Source: Prosthecodimorpha staleyi
GTDB taxonomy: Bacteria > Pseudomonadota > Alphaproteobacteria > Rhizobiales > Ancalomicrobiaceae
Assembly: GCF_018729455.1 (NCBI RefSeq)
Contig: NZ_JAHHZF010000003.1
Span: 96,953-160,952, forward strand
Direction of reading: 5' to 3'
DNA length: 64,000 bases
A program made the position numbers and the translations under genes. Shown in pieces: positions 1-8,789 of this stretch; positions within the stretch are counted from its first letter, which is position 1, and the number at the start of each line of letters is the position of its first letter. The notes beneath the pieces were generated by a model. The model ran no database searches, was not told the DNA's origin, and was given only the letters and a program-made list of their open reading frames with translations.

Positions 1-474
1 GACGAGCCGATGGTGTTCGCGCGCTCCCGCGAGGCCGCCTTCCTGAAGGCCGCCGCAGGGCTCGGCATCAGCACCACGATCCTGTGCGGCAAGCTCGCCG
101 AGGCCAGCGGCTTCGCGATGATGTCCGAACTGCTCGCCCGGCCGGACCGTCCGACCGCCGCGATCTCGATCACGGATCGGATCGGCATCGGCGCCGTCCG
201 CGCCGTACGGGAGCATGGTCTGACGGTCGGGCCCGACATGTCGGTCATAACCTTTGGCGACAATCCGGTGGTGGCCTTCATGCACCCGCCGATGACGGCG
301 ATCTCCATTCCCGTCCAGGCGATGACCGCCCATGCGGTCGACTATCTGCTCGCGCGCCGCGATCGTGCGGACGCGCCGCTGACCCGCATCTGGAAGACCG
401 AACTGATCGTCCGCGAAAGCACCGCGGCTCCGCGTGGCCGCAGCCTGGCGAGCGACCTGCCGCTCGCCGTCTGA
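1..474 (+). CDS. LacI-family transcriptional regulator, C-terminal part (5' end outside window)
   Basis: The window opens inside this gene; 157 codons and the stop are visible. What remains is the second half of a LacI/periplasmic-binding-like effector domain. The stretch AAISITDRIGIGAVRAVREHG followed by GPDMSVITFGDNP matches the family pattern (a D in a solvent-exposed loop, a helix ending in HG, then the 'P-D-x-S-V-I-x-F-G/D-D' strand). The DNA-binding helix-turn-helix would lie upstream of base 1. The protein should bind a sugar-like effector, but no target operon is visible. It converges on the chaperone gene at 567, so it is not in one operon with it. A short GC hairpin lies after the stop, without a T-tract. 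Confidence 0.85.
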   Translation, partial: DEPMVFARSREAAFLKAAAGLGISTTILCGKLAEASGFAMMSELLARPDRPTAAISITDRIGIGAVRAVREHGLTVGPDMSVITFGDNPVVAFMHPPMTAISIPVQAMTAHAVDYLLARRDRADAPLTRIWKTELIVRESTAAPRGRSLASDLPLAV

Positions 475-566
475 TCCCGCGGCCCCGCGCGAAGCGGCGT
501 AAGCCGCCTCGGACGGGGGCCGGCCACTCACTCCCGCCGGGTGCGGACGGACCGGCCGGCTATCGG

Positions 567-1073
567 TCAGACCCGGATCGGAAAGGACGACGGCGCGACC
601 AGCGGACCCTCGTCATCTTCGGTATCGGCGGTTTCGTCCGCCCAGTCTTCCGGACCGCTCGTGTCGGGCTCCGCTTCCGCCAGCATCAGGTCGGTGCCTT
701 CGGTCGCCCAGAACGCGACGAGTTGGCCGAAGCGATCGAAGTCCTGCTCGACATCGGCCGCCGACATCGGCGCCACGTTCCAGCGCAGGCAATAGAAGGC
801 CCGGCCGCGCTGGGGATCGAGCGCCAGCCGACCCGCACCGACACCCATGCCGAGACAGTTGGCCTGCAGCATCGCCCGGGCCATTGCGAGATCCGGATTG
901 TCGAGCCCCGGCAGCCGGAACGACAGCTCCAGAATCTGCGGCTCGATGCGGGCCAGATAGATCGAACCGGCGTCGGGCAGGATGATCTCGGCCCTTCCGT
1001 CGTCGTCGAAGGCCAGGTGCGGCAGTCCGAGCTTGGCCTTCAGGATATCGAGCAGATGGTTCACGTCGTGCAT
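567..1073 (-). CDS. Type III secretion class I chaperone, CesT/Tir-chaperone family
   Basis: A 168-residue protein. Residues 1-120 follow the CesT pattern: an N-terminal helix (VNHLLDILKAKLGLPHLAF), a D-D-D-G turn, alternating strands, the 'LQANCLGMGVGAGRLALDP' segment typical of the family's 'lL.aN....gg..lgld' block, then a C-terminal helix (VEQDFDRFGQLVAFW). The last 45 residues are acidic (EPDTSGPEDWADETADTEDDE), which fits the low pI of such chaperones. They bind the N-terminus of one effector and keep it secretion-competent. The gene follows the effector candidate (1160-2602) on the same strand with an 86-base gap. The ATG at 1073 is preceded by an AGGGGG ribosome-binding site. No secretion apparatus is in view, so the partner is inferred from position. 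Confidence 0.72.
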   Translation of the reverse strand: MHDVNHLLDILKAKLGLPHLAFDDDGRAEIILPDAGSIYLARIEPQILELSFRLPGLDNPDLAMARAMLQANCLGMGVGAGRLALDPQRGRAFYCLRWNVAPMSAADVEQDFDRFGQLVAFWATEGTDLMLAEAEPDTSGPEDWADETADTEDDEGPLVAPSSFPIRV

Positions 1074-1159
1074 TCGTCGCCCCCTGTCGCGCGGCAGGTC
1101 GACCGGCGGGAGCCGGTCGACCTGACCCCAAAATCGTCGCCTTCGCTATCGCCCGGACC

Positions 1160-2602
1160 CTACACCACCTTCGGCATGCCGCATTCCAGGAAGAATGCCT
1201 TCAGGCTCGTCTGGGTGTGATCGAAGATCTCCTTGTAGGCAACTCGCATTTCCGGGGTGACCTGTCCGGGTCTGGCGACGCCGTTGGCGCATTTCTGGAT
1301 GGCATTGCCCACTTGAGTGCCGATCATGATCTCGTTCTCATGACCGTTGTCGTAGCGCTGGCCGCCCTCGCCGATGCCGACGGAGATATCGCGCAGGACC
1401 AGGAAGTTGTTGTACATCGTGAAGATCGCCGTTTCCTTCTGCTCCTTCGACAGGTCCGTGCGCTTCAGGATGACCTCGGCCGACTCCTTGAGCAGTTGGC
1501 GCGAGCTCTCCGGAACCTGGCTCGCAGCCGCTTTCGGATTGCCATAGAAACCGTCGATGACGTCCATGGCGGCGTCCTTGAACGTCTTGACGTGCCCCGG
1601 ATCAGAGAGTTCCGACCAGTTCCCGTTGGTGCCGCTGCCAGGCGGCATTTGCTCGGTGAAGGGCTGGTTCTTCTCCTTGGCAGCCTGCCGACGATTCTCG
1701 AAATCGTCCAACTCCCTCTTGTCCGCAGAGATAATACGTTCGAAGTGCTTGGTGATCGCCTGCAGCCCCCCGGAATGCTTCTCCAGGATGCTGTTGGACG
1801 CCAATTGGTAGGTTTCGCGCCCCTTCGACGGGCTCGTCGCCTCCATCAGCTTGCCAAGCGCCGTGGCTCCCGAGCCATTGGAGCGGAACGCCGTCGGCTT
1901 GCCGATCTCCGGATCGTTCAGGTATTCGTTCAGGCTCTTGCTGAACAACGCCTTGGCGCCCTCCGGATCGCGCGCCCGGGTCAGACCGTCACAGATCAGT
2001 TCGGCGAAATCGCGCACGCCCTGACTCTTCGGTCCGTCCTTGTCGTAGGACGACATCGCGTTGCGGATGTTGTCGATCGACATGTCCTGAATGGCCATCA
2101 GCGAAGTGCCGTCCAGGGAGGCGTTGATCTTTTGCACCGCCAGTTCCTTCCAGTCGACCTTCTGCTTGGTCGCTTCCTTCTGGATCTGGTCGAACAGCTG
2201 CTTGACGTTGCAGCGCAGCTGCGCCGGGTCCTTGTCCTGGGCGAGTGCGGTGGACTTCTTGAAGATGTCGTCCGGCGTCGCCTGAGTGTATTTTTTTCCC
2301 GCACTCTTGGTGTGGGCCTTGTCCTGGCGTTCCAGGCGGCTGTTGGCGCCGTCGTGCCGGGCGATCTCGCGCGCCTCGGCGCGCGCCTGCTTCAGTTCAG
2401 CGTTCCACTTGCTGAAACGCGTTCCGAGATCGGCGAAAGCCTTGACGATGGAGGCGCCGAAGCTCGACTTCGGCATGGTCCTCGGGGTCGTCGGCGCGTC
2501 GACGCCCGTGCCGACCTGCGGCCCGGTCGTCTTTTCCGTGACCGCGTTGCGCCGGATTTGGATGTTTTCGGTGTTGCCGCCCTTGATCCCGCCGATCGCC
2601 AT
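1160..2602 (-). CDS. Putative type III effector with a RasGAP-like domain
   Basis: A 480-residue protein without a signal peptide. Residues 1-50 are polar and rich in T/S/G/N, as in type III secretion signals. Residues 55-110 are charged and helical. The rest is alpha-helical and carries blocks reminiscent of RasGAP domains in the correct order: AFRSNGSGATALGKLM (238-253; compare the arginine-finger loop FR-x-(N/T)-x-x-A-x of p120GAP and neurofibromin, candidate finger R240), PESSRQLLKESAEVI (364-378; compare the 'P-x-x-L-R' helix), NNFLVLRDISVGI (398-410; compare FLFLR-x-x-x-PAI, R404) and a final helix pair (427-478) ending near LxECGMP. The PAI triplet is not conserved. The gene is AT-richer than its neighbours, which suggests transfer. 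RasGAP is an inference from motif order; an unrelated helical effector fold is the main alternative. Confidence 0.55.
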   Translation of the reverse strand: MAIGGIKGGNTENIQIRRNAVTEKTTGPQVGTGVDAPTTPRTMPKSSFGASIVKAFADLGTRFSKWNAELKQARAEAREIARHDGANSRLERQDKAHTKSAGKKYTQATPDDIFKKSTALAQDKDPAQLRCNVKQLFDQIQKEATKQKVDWKELAVQKINASLDGTSLMAIQDMSIDNIRNAMSSYDKDGPKSQGVRDFAELICDGLTRARDPEGAKALFSKSLNEYLNDPEIGKPTAFRSNGSGATALGKLMEATSPSKGRETYQLASNSILEKHSGGLQAITKHFERIISADKRELDDFENRRQAAKEKNQPFTEQMPPGSGTNGNWSELSDPGHVKTFKDAAMDVIDGFYGNPKAAASQVPESSRQLLKESAEVILKRTDLSKEQKETAIFTMYNNFLVLRDISVGIGEGGQRYDNGHENEIMIGTQVGNAIQKCANGVARPGQVTPEMRVAYKEIFDHTQTSLKAFFLECGMPKVV

Positions 2603-2657
2603 GTCCGCCCCCGTTGTCTGGATGATGATCCGAGACTAGCGGGGCGGGCACGGCGGC

Positions 2658-2677
2658 GTTGTGATATCCGGCACAAC
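2658..2677. promoter_or_regulatory. Palindrome upstream of the effector gene
   Basis: GTTGTG-N8-CACAAC, a perfect inverted repeat with 6-bp arms, about 56 bases upstream of the effector start, in the 101-base gap between the effector gene and the RND permease stop. The position suits an operator. It does not resemble the tts box of rhizobia or the HrpL box. Confidence 0.35.
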
Positions 2678-2703
2678 TCACGCAGCTTGAGCCGGATCGC
2701 CGA

Positions 2704-5700
2704 CTACTCGGCGGCTTCGCGCCGGTCGTCCGCGCGCGTCGCCGAATCCGTGCGCCCGAAGGCCGGCCGGACTACAGCCGCCGCTGCGCCGGCTCGGTCC
2801 GCTGCGACGGCGGCGGCCCCGTCTTCGGCCGGCGCGTCCGGGCGGACGCGGAAGGCGAGCGCATAGGAGGCCGGCAGCACGAACAGGGTCAGCACGGTTG
2901 CGGCGACGATGCCGCCCATCATCGCGTAGGCCATCGGCCCCCAGAAGGCCGACTGCGCGATCGGGATCAGCGCCAGCACGGCCGCGGCGGCGGTCAGGAT
3001 GATCGGCCGGAACCGGCGCACGGCGGAACCGACGGTCGCCTCCCAGGGCGACAGGCCGGCGGCGCGGTCCTGTTCGATCTGGTCGATCAGGATGACCGAG
3101 TTGCGCATGATGATGCCCGCGAGCGCGATCACGCCCAGGATGGCGACGAAGCCGAAGGCCGAGTTGGTGGCCAGAAGCGCCGCCGAGGCCCCGATCAGGC
3201 CGAGCGGAGCGGTCATGAAGACCAGCATCGCCTTGCCGAAATGCTGCAGCTGGATCATCAGCAGCACCATCATGACCAGGATCATGACCGGCGCCTTGGC
3301 GGCAATCGAATCCTGGCTCTTGGCCGATTCCTCGATGCCGCCCTGCATCTCGATGCCGTAACCGGCCGGCAGTGCCTCGCGCACCGGCTTCAAGGCCTGG
3401 TAGATGGCCGGGGTCACGTCGTTGCCCTGGATGCCGTCGGGAACCACGCCGCGCACCGTGATCGTCGGCAGCCGGTTGCGCCGCCATTCGATGCCCGACT
3501 CCAGCCGGGTCTCCAGCTTGGCGACCTGCGCGAGCGGGACCGAGCCGCCCCGGTCGGTCGGCACATAGATGCCGTCGATCGCCGACAGGAGGCTTCGGGT
3601 CTCGGCCGGTTCGCGCACCATGATGGCGACGGTGCGTTCGCCATCCCGGAAGGTGCCGATCTGAGCGCCCGAGAGCGCCCCCTGCAGCGAGCGCCGGATC
3701 GTCTGCGAGGAGATGCCGAGGGCGCGGGCGCGGTCCTGGTCGATCGACAGCTTCAGCGTCGGCACCGGCTCGAGCCAGTCGTCATGGACGTTGGACACGC
3801 GCGGATCGTCGCGGAACGCCTCCTTGACGCGATCGGCGATCCGCCGCACCTCGGCCCTGTCGGGACCCGAGACGCGCATCTGCACGGCCCAACCCACCGG
3901 CGGCCCGTTGAACAGGCGATCGACCTTGAAGCGCACCGACGGGAAGTCCTCGGCCAGCCAGGTGCGGGTCTTGGCGATCAGCCTTTCGCGGGCCGGCAGA
4001 TCCTTGGCGACGATCAGCAGCTGGGCAAAATTCGGATTGCGCAGTTGCTGATCGAGCGGCAGGTAGAAGCGCGGGGCGCCCTCGCCGATGAAACTGGCCA
4101 CGTAGCTCTGATCCGGATCGGCGGCCAGCCGCTTCTCCAGGGCAGCCGCCTGGCGCTCGGTCTCGCCGATCCCGCTGCCTTCCGGCAGCCAGAGGTCGAC
4201 CAGGAGTTCGAGCCGGGTGGATTCCGGGAAGAAGCTCTTCGGAATGAACTTGAAGCCGTAGAGACTGCCCGCGAAGACGAGACCGGTCACCATCAGCACC
4301 ACGATGCGGTGGCGGACCGCCCAGCCGATGCTCGCCTTGAGGCCGCGATAGAAGCGGCTGTCATAGACATCGTGATGGCCGCCCTCCGGATGCCGGCGCT
4401 CCTTGAGCACCAGGGTGCCGATCCAGGGCGTGAAATAAACCGCCGCGATCCACGAGGTGACCAGTGCGATGCCGACCACCCAGAACAGCGAGTTGACATA
4501 TTCGCCCGCCGTCGACGCTGCAAAGCCGACCGGTATGAACCCCGCCGTCGTGATCAGCGTGCCGGTCAGCATCGGGAAGGCGGTCGACGTATAGGCGAAG
4601 CTCGCCGCCGACAGCTTGTCCCGCCCCTCCTCCAACTTGCGTTCCATCATCTCGACCGCGATCATGGCATCGTCGACCAGCAGACCGAGTGCGATGATCA
4701 GGGCGCCGAGCGAGATGCGCTGCAGGTCGATGCCCATCTGGGACATGACCGCGAAGGTCGCCGCCAGCACGAGCGGAATCGTCACCGCGACCACGATGCC
4801 GGCGCGCCAGCCGATCGAGATGAAGGAGACGACCAGCACGATGGCCAATGCCTCGATCAGCGCCTCGGCGAATTCGTGGATCGAGCCCTCGACGACCGAC
4901 GCCTGATCGGAAATCCGGCCGAGCTTGACGCCGATCGGCAGATTGGCCTCCACACCCTTGAGGGCGACGTGCAGCGCCTCGCCGACCACGGTGACGTTCT
5001 GTCCCTTGGCCATCACCATGCCGAGCAGGACGGCATCCTCGCCGTTGAAGCGGAACTTGCGATCCGCAGGATCGATCAGCCCGCGCGAGACGGTGGCGAT
5101 GTCGCCGAGCCGGACCACCTGGGAGCCCACCGAAAGGCGAAGTTCCGCCAGATCCTCGACGGTCACCAGGGTGCCGCCGACGGTCAGCCGCACCGAACGC
5201 TCCGCCGTCTCGACCCGGCCGGCCGGGTCGATCGAGGTCTGGGCGGCGAGCGCGCTGGAGATTGCCGCCACCGTGAGGCCGCGTTCGGCCAGCGCCCGGG
5301 AGGCGATGTCGATATAGACGCGCTCGTCCTGCGCGCCGAGGACCTGCGCCTTCTCGATGCCCGGAACGGTCAGGACGACGTCCCGCGCCCGCTTGGCGTA
5401 GTCTTCCAGCTCGGGCGCCGAGAAGCCGCGCCCGGTAAAGGCGTAAAGGGCGATATAGGTGTCGCCGAATTCGTCATTGAAATAGGGTCCGAGCACGCCG
5501 GACGGCAGATCTCCGGCGATGTCGCCGACCTTCTTGCGCACCTGATAGAAGGCGTCGCTCACGTCGCGACCGGCGGCCGAGCCCTTGATATTGACCATGA
5601 TGACCGTGCTGCCGGCGCGCGTGTAGGTCTTCAGCACGTCGAGATTGGGGGTCTCCTGCAGCTTGCGTTCCAGCTTGTCGGTGACCTGGTTCTGCATCTC

Positions 5701-5898
5701 CTCCAGCGTCGCGCCCGGCCAGACCGCCTGCACCACCATCACCCGGAAGGTGAAGTCCGGATCTTCCTTCTGCCCCATGCGGACCATGGCCAGGATGCCG
5801 GCCACGAGCGTGATGACGAAGAAGAACCGCGTCAGCCCCGGATGCTCGATGGCCCAGCGCGACAGGTTGAATCCGGAACGGGAATCGGGACGGGCCAT
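2704..5898 (-). CDS. RND efflux transporter permease (AcrB/MexB superfamily)
   Basis: A 1064-residue inner-membrane pump. The first membrane segment is at about 23-42, followed by a large periplasmic porter domain. Then come clustered membrane segments including 351-375 and ALGLLVDDAMIAVEMMER, where D409-D410 correspond to the proton-relay aspartates of transmembrane helix 4. The second repeat begins with a membrane segment near 545 followed by KSFFPESTRLEL. It works with the periplasmic adaptor encoded upstream (5994-7109; gap 95 bases) and an outer-membrane channel that is not encoded here. The overall sequence is closer to the shorter-looped RND branch annotated as multidrug/solvent efflux than to metal-exporting CusA types, since the methionine clusters of CusA are missing. 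Substrate unknown. Confidence 0.93.
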   Translation of the reverse strand: MARPDSRSGFNLSRWAIEHPGLTRFFFVITLVAGILAMVRMGQKEDPDFTFRVMVVQAVWPGATLEEMQNQVTDKLERKLQETPNLDVLKTYTRAGSTVIMVNIKGSAAGRDVSDAFYQVRKKVGDIAGDLPSGVLGPYFNDEFGDTYIALYAFTGRGFSAPELEDYAKRARDVVLTVPGIEKAQVLGAQDERVYIDIASRALAERGLTVAAISSALAAQTSIDPAGRVETAERSVRLTVGGTLVTVEDLAELRLSVGSQVVRLGDIATVSRGLIDPADRKFRFNGEDAVLLGMVMAKGQNVTVVGEALHVALKGVEANLPIGVKLGRISDQASVVEGSIHEFAEALIEALAIVLVVSFISIGWRAGIVVAVTIPLVLAATFAVMSQMGIDLQRISLGALIIALGLLVDDAMIAVEMMERKLEEGRDKLSAASFAYTSTAFPMLTGTLITTAGFIPVGFAASTAGEYVNSLFWVVGIALVTSWIAAVYFTPWIGTLVLKERRHPEGGHHDVYDSRFYRGLKASIGWAVRHRIVVLMVTGLVFAGSLYGFKFIPKSFFPESTRLELLVDLWLPEGSGIGETERQAAALEKRLAADPDQSYVASFIGEGAPRFYLPLDQQLRNPNFAQLLIVAKDLPARERLIAKTRTWLAEDFPSVRFKVDRLFNGPPVGWAVQMRVSGPDRAEVRRIADRVKEAFRDDPRVSNVHDDWLEPVPTLKLSIDQDRARALGISSQTIRRSLQGALSGAQIGTFRDGERTVAIMVREPAETRSLLSAIDGIYVPTDRGGSVPLAQVAKLETRLESGIEWRRNRLPTITVRGVVPDGIQGNDVTPAIYQALKPVREALPAGYGIEMQGGIEESAKSQDSIAAKAPVMILVMMVLLMIQLQHFGKAMLVFMTAPLGLIGASAALLATNSAFGFVAILGVIALAGIIMRNSVILIDQIEQDRAAGLSPWEATVGSAVRRFRPIILTAAAAVLALIPIAQSAFWGPMAYAMMGGIVAATVLTLFVLPASYALAFRVRPDAPAEDGAAAVAADRAGAAAAVVRPAFGRTDSATRADDRREAAE

Positions 5899-5993
5899 GG
5901 CGGCCTCCAGGAACAGTCAGGAGGGATGGTGCGCACTCCGGCCGGGCCGCAGGGCGAACGAAACGGGCAGCAATCGGGGTGGGGCGGGCCGGA

Positions 5994-7109
5994 TCAGGGG
6001 GCGACGTGCGCCGTGGCGATCTCGGAACCGGCAAGCCGGATCTTGCGGCCTTCAGTCATGAACTGCGCGCCGGCGGTAACGACCAGATCGCCCGCGCCGA
6101 GGCCTTCGACGATGCGCACGCCCGCCGGTGCGGTCGGTCCGATCGTGACGCGGCGCGCCGAAACGGTCTCGCTCGTCCGATCGACCACCCAGACGACGGT
6201 CCCGTCGGGGCGCTGCGAGAGCGCGGCGAGCGGGACGACGACGGCCGGCGGACCGCTCGGCACCGAGGCCGTGACGGTCGCGGTCTGGCCGAGACGCAGG
6301 CGTTCGTCCTCCGGCAGGGCGATGCGCACCGCGAAGGTGCGCGAGGTGGCATCGGCGCTGCCGGCGACCTCGCGGATGCGGCCGGTCTGGACGAGATCGG
6401 GCTCGGCCCAATAACGCACCTCGACGATGTCACCCTTGCGGAAATGCCGGATCTCCTGCTCGGGCACGGCGATGCGCGCTTCCTTTTCGCCGTCGCGTGC
6501 GATGGTCATCACGGCGGCGCCGGCCGCCACGACCTGACCGGCCTCGCCGCGCACCTCAGTGACGATGCCGGGACCGTCGGCCTTCAGGTCGGCATAGCCG
6601 ATCTGGTTGAGGGCCTGGTCGCGCGACGAGACGGCGCTGCCGAGCGCCGCCACGGCCTGATCGGTTTCGAGGCTCGCCTTGTCCAGCGCCGCCTTGGCGA
6701 CATGGCCCTTCTCGAAGAGGCTGCGGTTGCGCTCCAGGGCGTCGCGGGCGACCTGCACTCTTGCCTTCGCGCCCTCGACCGCCGCCTCCGCCGCCTGCAG
6801 CGCCAGACGCAGATCCGCGGGATCGAGCCGCGCGACCGTGGTGCCGGCTTCGACGCGATCGCCGACATTGACCAGACGCGCGACGATCTTGCCGCCGACC
6901 CGGAAGCCCAGGCCCGCGCTGATGCGCGCCTCCACCGCCCCCGAATAGCTCAGATGCCGCTCCGATGCCGCGGTCGAGACCACCATCGCCTTCACCGGGC
7001 GGATCGGATCGGGCGCCGCCGCCTGCTCCTTGCAACCCGCGAGCAGAAGGGCGGCCGCCACGAGGGCCGGGACCGTAACGAGCACCGACGAACGAATGAT
7101 CGCTGACAT
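5994..7109 (-). CDS. RND efflux periplasmic adaptor (HlyD/AcrA family), lipoprotein
   Basis: A 371-residue membrane-fusion protein. The N-terminus is a lipoprotein signal with lipobox LLAGC, so the lipidated cysteine would be C26. The order of parts is the usual one: first lipoyl strand (SYSGAVEARISAGLGFRVGGKI), a coiled-coil hairpin (about 100-165, with LQAAEAAVEGAKARVQVARD), second lipoyl half (ADGPGIVTEVRGEAGQVV), beta-barrel (EQEIRHFRKGDIVEV onward) and the membrane-proximal domain. It bridges the permease encoded downstream and an outer-membrane channel. It lies between the TetR gene (69-base gap) and the permease gene on one strand, so the three genes probably form one operon. Confidence 0.93.
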   Translation of the reverse strand: MSAIIRSSVLVTVPALVAAALLLAGCKEQAAAPDPIRPVKAMVVSTAASERHLSYSGAVEARISAGLGFRVGGKIVARLVNVGDRVEAGTTVARLDPADLRLALQAAEAAVEGAKARVQVARDALERNRSLFEKGHVAKAALDKASLETDQAVAALGSAVSSRDQALNQIGYADLKADGPGIVTEVRGEAGQVVAAGAAVMTIARDGEKEARIAVPEQEIRHFRKGDIVEVRYWAEPDLVQTGRIREVAGSADATSRTFAVRIALPEDERLRLGQTATVTASVPSGPPAVVVPLAALSQRPDGTVVWVVDRTSETVSARRVTIGPTAPAGVRIVEGLGAGDLVVTAGAQFMTEGRKIRLAGSEIATAHVAP

Positions 7110-7178
7110 ATTCTAATTTTCCTCAGTCCGCGGACAAAAAAACACGCGGGCGCCCGGGGCGTCCGCGCGAGGGTCGGG

Positions 7179-7778
7179 TCAGGGCCGCAAGGCACGCAGA
7201 ATGAAGTCGGCCATCTCCTCGGGACCGGCGCGATCGGAGTCCTGAAGACACTGCACGACCAGTTCCGGATGGATATGGGTGACGAAGCACTGGTGGGTCC
7301 GTCGCGCGACCCGCACCGGATCGCCGGGCGCGAACTCGCCGGTCGCCATGCCCTCCGCAATTACCTCGGCGAAGACCGCGGTGGTCTCCTGGATGAAGCG
7401 TCGAACCACCTGCCACTGCTCGTGGATGGCCACGGAGACCATCTCGTGCACCTTTTTCTCGTCGAGGAAGACCTCGACGGTCTGATGATGGTTGGCGAGC
7501 AGCAGCGCCCGGACGCGCTCGGTCGGCGTGCCGGCTCCGCGCGCGATCGTGCGGCAGTGGGCGACGCGCGCCGACAGCATCCGGTCCGCGATGGCCTCGT
7601 TGATCGCCGCCTTGGAGGGAAAGAACCGGTAGACGTTGGCCGGCGACATGCCCAACTCGCGGGCGATGTCGGCGACCGTCGTCTTGGTATATCCATAGTG
7701 GCGGAACAGGCGCTCGGCTTCTTCGAGGATTCGGGTCCTCGTATCCTGCCGGGCCTCGTCGATGGCATGCGCGGTCAT
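7179..7778 (-). CDS. TetR/AcrR-family repressor of the RND operon
   Basis: A 199-residue regulator. The N-terminal helix-turn-helix is clear: RILEEAERLFRHYGYTKTTVADIARELGMSPANVYRFFPSK (about 17-57), including the Y-R-F-F-x-S-K end of the recognition helix. The remainder is a helical ligand-binding domain specific to each member. It is the first gene of the TetR-adaptor-permease operon, a common arrangement in which the repressor controls its own operon and is released by a pump substrate. Two palindromes just upstream of its start (7795-7826) are candidate binding sites. Confidence 0.92.
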   Translation of the reverse strand: MTAHAIDEARQDTRTRILEEAERLFRHYGYTKTTVADIARELGMSPANVYRFFPSKAAINEAIADRMLSARVAHCRTIARGAGTPTERVRALLLANHHQTVEVFLDEKKVHEMVSVAIHEQWQVVRRFIQETTAVFAEVIAEGMATGEFAPGDPVRVARRTHQCFVTHIHPELVVQCLQDSDRAGPEEMADFILRALRP

Positions 7779-7794
7779 GGGGCGGTCCAGATTG

Positions 7795-7826
7795 CAGCAA
7801 TTGATTGCTGACGAATTTCATAATTC
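7795..7826. promoter_or_regulatory. Two adjacent palindromes, candidate TetR operators
   Basis: CAGCAAT-TG-ATTGCTG (7795-7810) is a perfect inverted repeat with 7-bp arms. It is followed directly by GAATT-TCAT-AATTC (7813-7826), with 5-bp arms. Both lie 17-48 bases upstream of the TetR start, in the AT-rich part of the region shared with the plus-strand aldolase gene (start 7993). Position and symmetry suit autorepression by the TetR-family protein. Confidence 0.45.
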
Positions 7827-7992
7827 ATCACCCATATAGACCTGCGCGGACGATCCGTCAATTCCCGGATGGCGCGCCGCCATTGAGCGGGACCCTGCAT
7901 TGGGCTAGAGCAGAGGCGATCGGCGCGATGCCGCGCGAAAATCGGCTGCGGCCGGAAATGGCAGCGCTTCCACCCCCAGATCCGAGGCCCGC

Positions 7993-8700
7993 ATGCCGAC
8001 CAAGCACGATGTCGCCCTGCGCAGCGAAATCATCGCCGTGGCCTGCGACATGGCCCGCACGGGGCTGACCTTCGGCACCGCCGGCAATGTCTCGGTCCGG
8101 GTCGACGGCGGCTTCCTGGTCACCCCGTCCGGCATCCCCTACGAGAAGACGACGCCGGATCAGATCGTGTTCTGCGACCTCGAAGGCGGCTACGAAGGCG
8201 AGTGGATGCCGTCGGTGGAATGGCGGCTGCACCGCGACATCTATCTGAACCTGCCGGCCGCCCGGGCGGTGGTCCATGTCCACTCGCCCTACGCGACCGC
8301 CCTCTCCTGCCTCAGGATCGAGATCCCGGCCTTCCACTACATGATCGGCAAGCAGGGCGGCCCGACGCTCCGGACCGCGCGCTACGCCACCTTCGGCACG
8401 GCTGAACTGTCCGACGCCATGATCGAGGCGCTCGCCGACGACCGCACCGCGTGCCTCCTCGCCAATCACGGCCAGATCGCCTACGGCAAGACGCTCGCGC
8501 AGGCCTATTCGGTCGCCGGCGAGGTCGAATATCTGTGCCGCCAATACGCCATCGTCCGCACGCTCGGCACGCCCGTCATCCTCGACGACACCGAGATGAC
8601 CGAGGTCATGCGCCGCTTCCGCACCTACGGCAAGCAACCCCGCGACTGCACCCCCGAGGAGGTCGCGATGATGGACCGACCGGTCCGGCGGGACGGGTGA
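7993..8700 (+). CDS. Class II aldolase/adducin-family protein (FucA-like)
   Basis: A 235-residue protein of the L-fuculose-phosphate aldolase/ribulose-5-phosphate 4-epimerase type. The zinc site is intact: H95 and H97 in VVHVHSPYA, H159 in LLANHGQ, and the acid E76 in SVEWRLH. The phosphate-binding start (FGTAGNVSVR, 27-36) and the VTPSGIPYE loop are also present. Such enzymes cleave or epimerise phosphorylated sugars or sugar acids; the substrate cannot be read from sequence. It is divergent from the TetR operon and stands alone, with no sugar kinase or isomerase nearby. The start ATG at 7993 lacks a strong ribosome-binding site. Confidence 0.9.
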   Translation: MPTKHDVALRSEIIAVACDMARTGLTFGTAGNVSVRVDGGFLVTPSGIPYEKTTPDQIVFCDLEGGYEGEWMPSVEWRLHRDIYLNLPAARAVVHVHSPYATALSCLRIEIPAFHYMIGKQGGPTLRTARYATFGTAELSDAMIEALADDRTACLLANHGQIAYGKTLAQAYSVAGEVEYLCRQYAIVRTLGTPVILDDTEMTEVMRRFRTYGKQPRDCTPEEVAMMDRPVRRDG

Positions 8701-8789
8701 GGGTGGCGAATTTGCGCGTTCGCCTGCGCCTGAATTGGAGCAAGGATCACAACTGACGAGAAGCGATATGCCCAATCCGTCGGACGATC

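Noticed and set aside
2603..2703. tts box or HrpL box before the effector gene
   Set aside because: I compared the gap with both consensus sequences and found only the GTTGTG/CACAAC palindrome.
3241..6414. A plus-strand open frame of about 1057 codons opposite the RND and adaptor genes
   Set aside because: It is antisense to two clearly conserved genes; its residues are rich in R, D, G and H with no domain, as expected for an accidental frame in GC-rich DNA.
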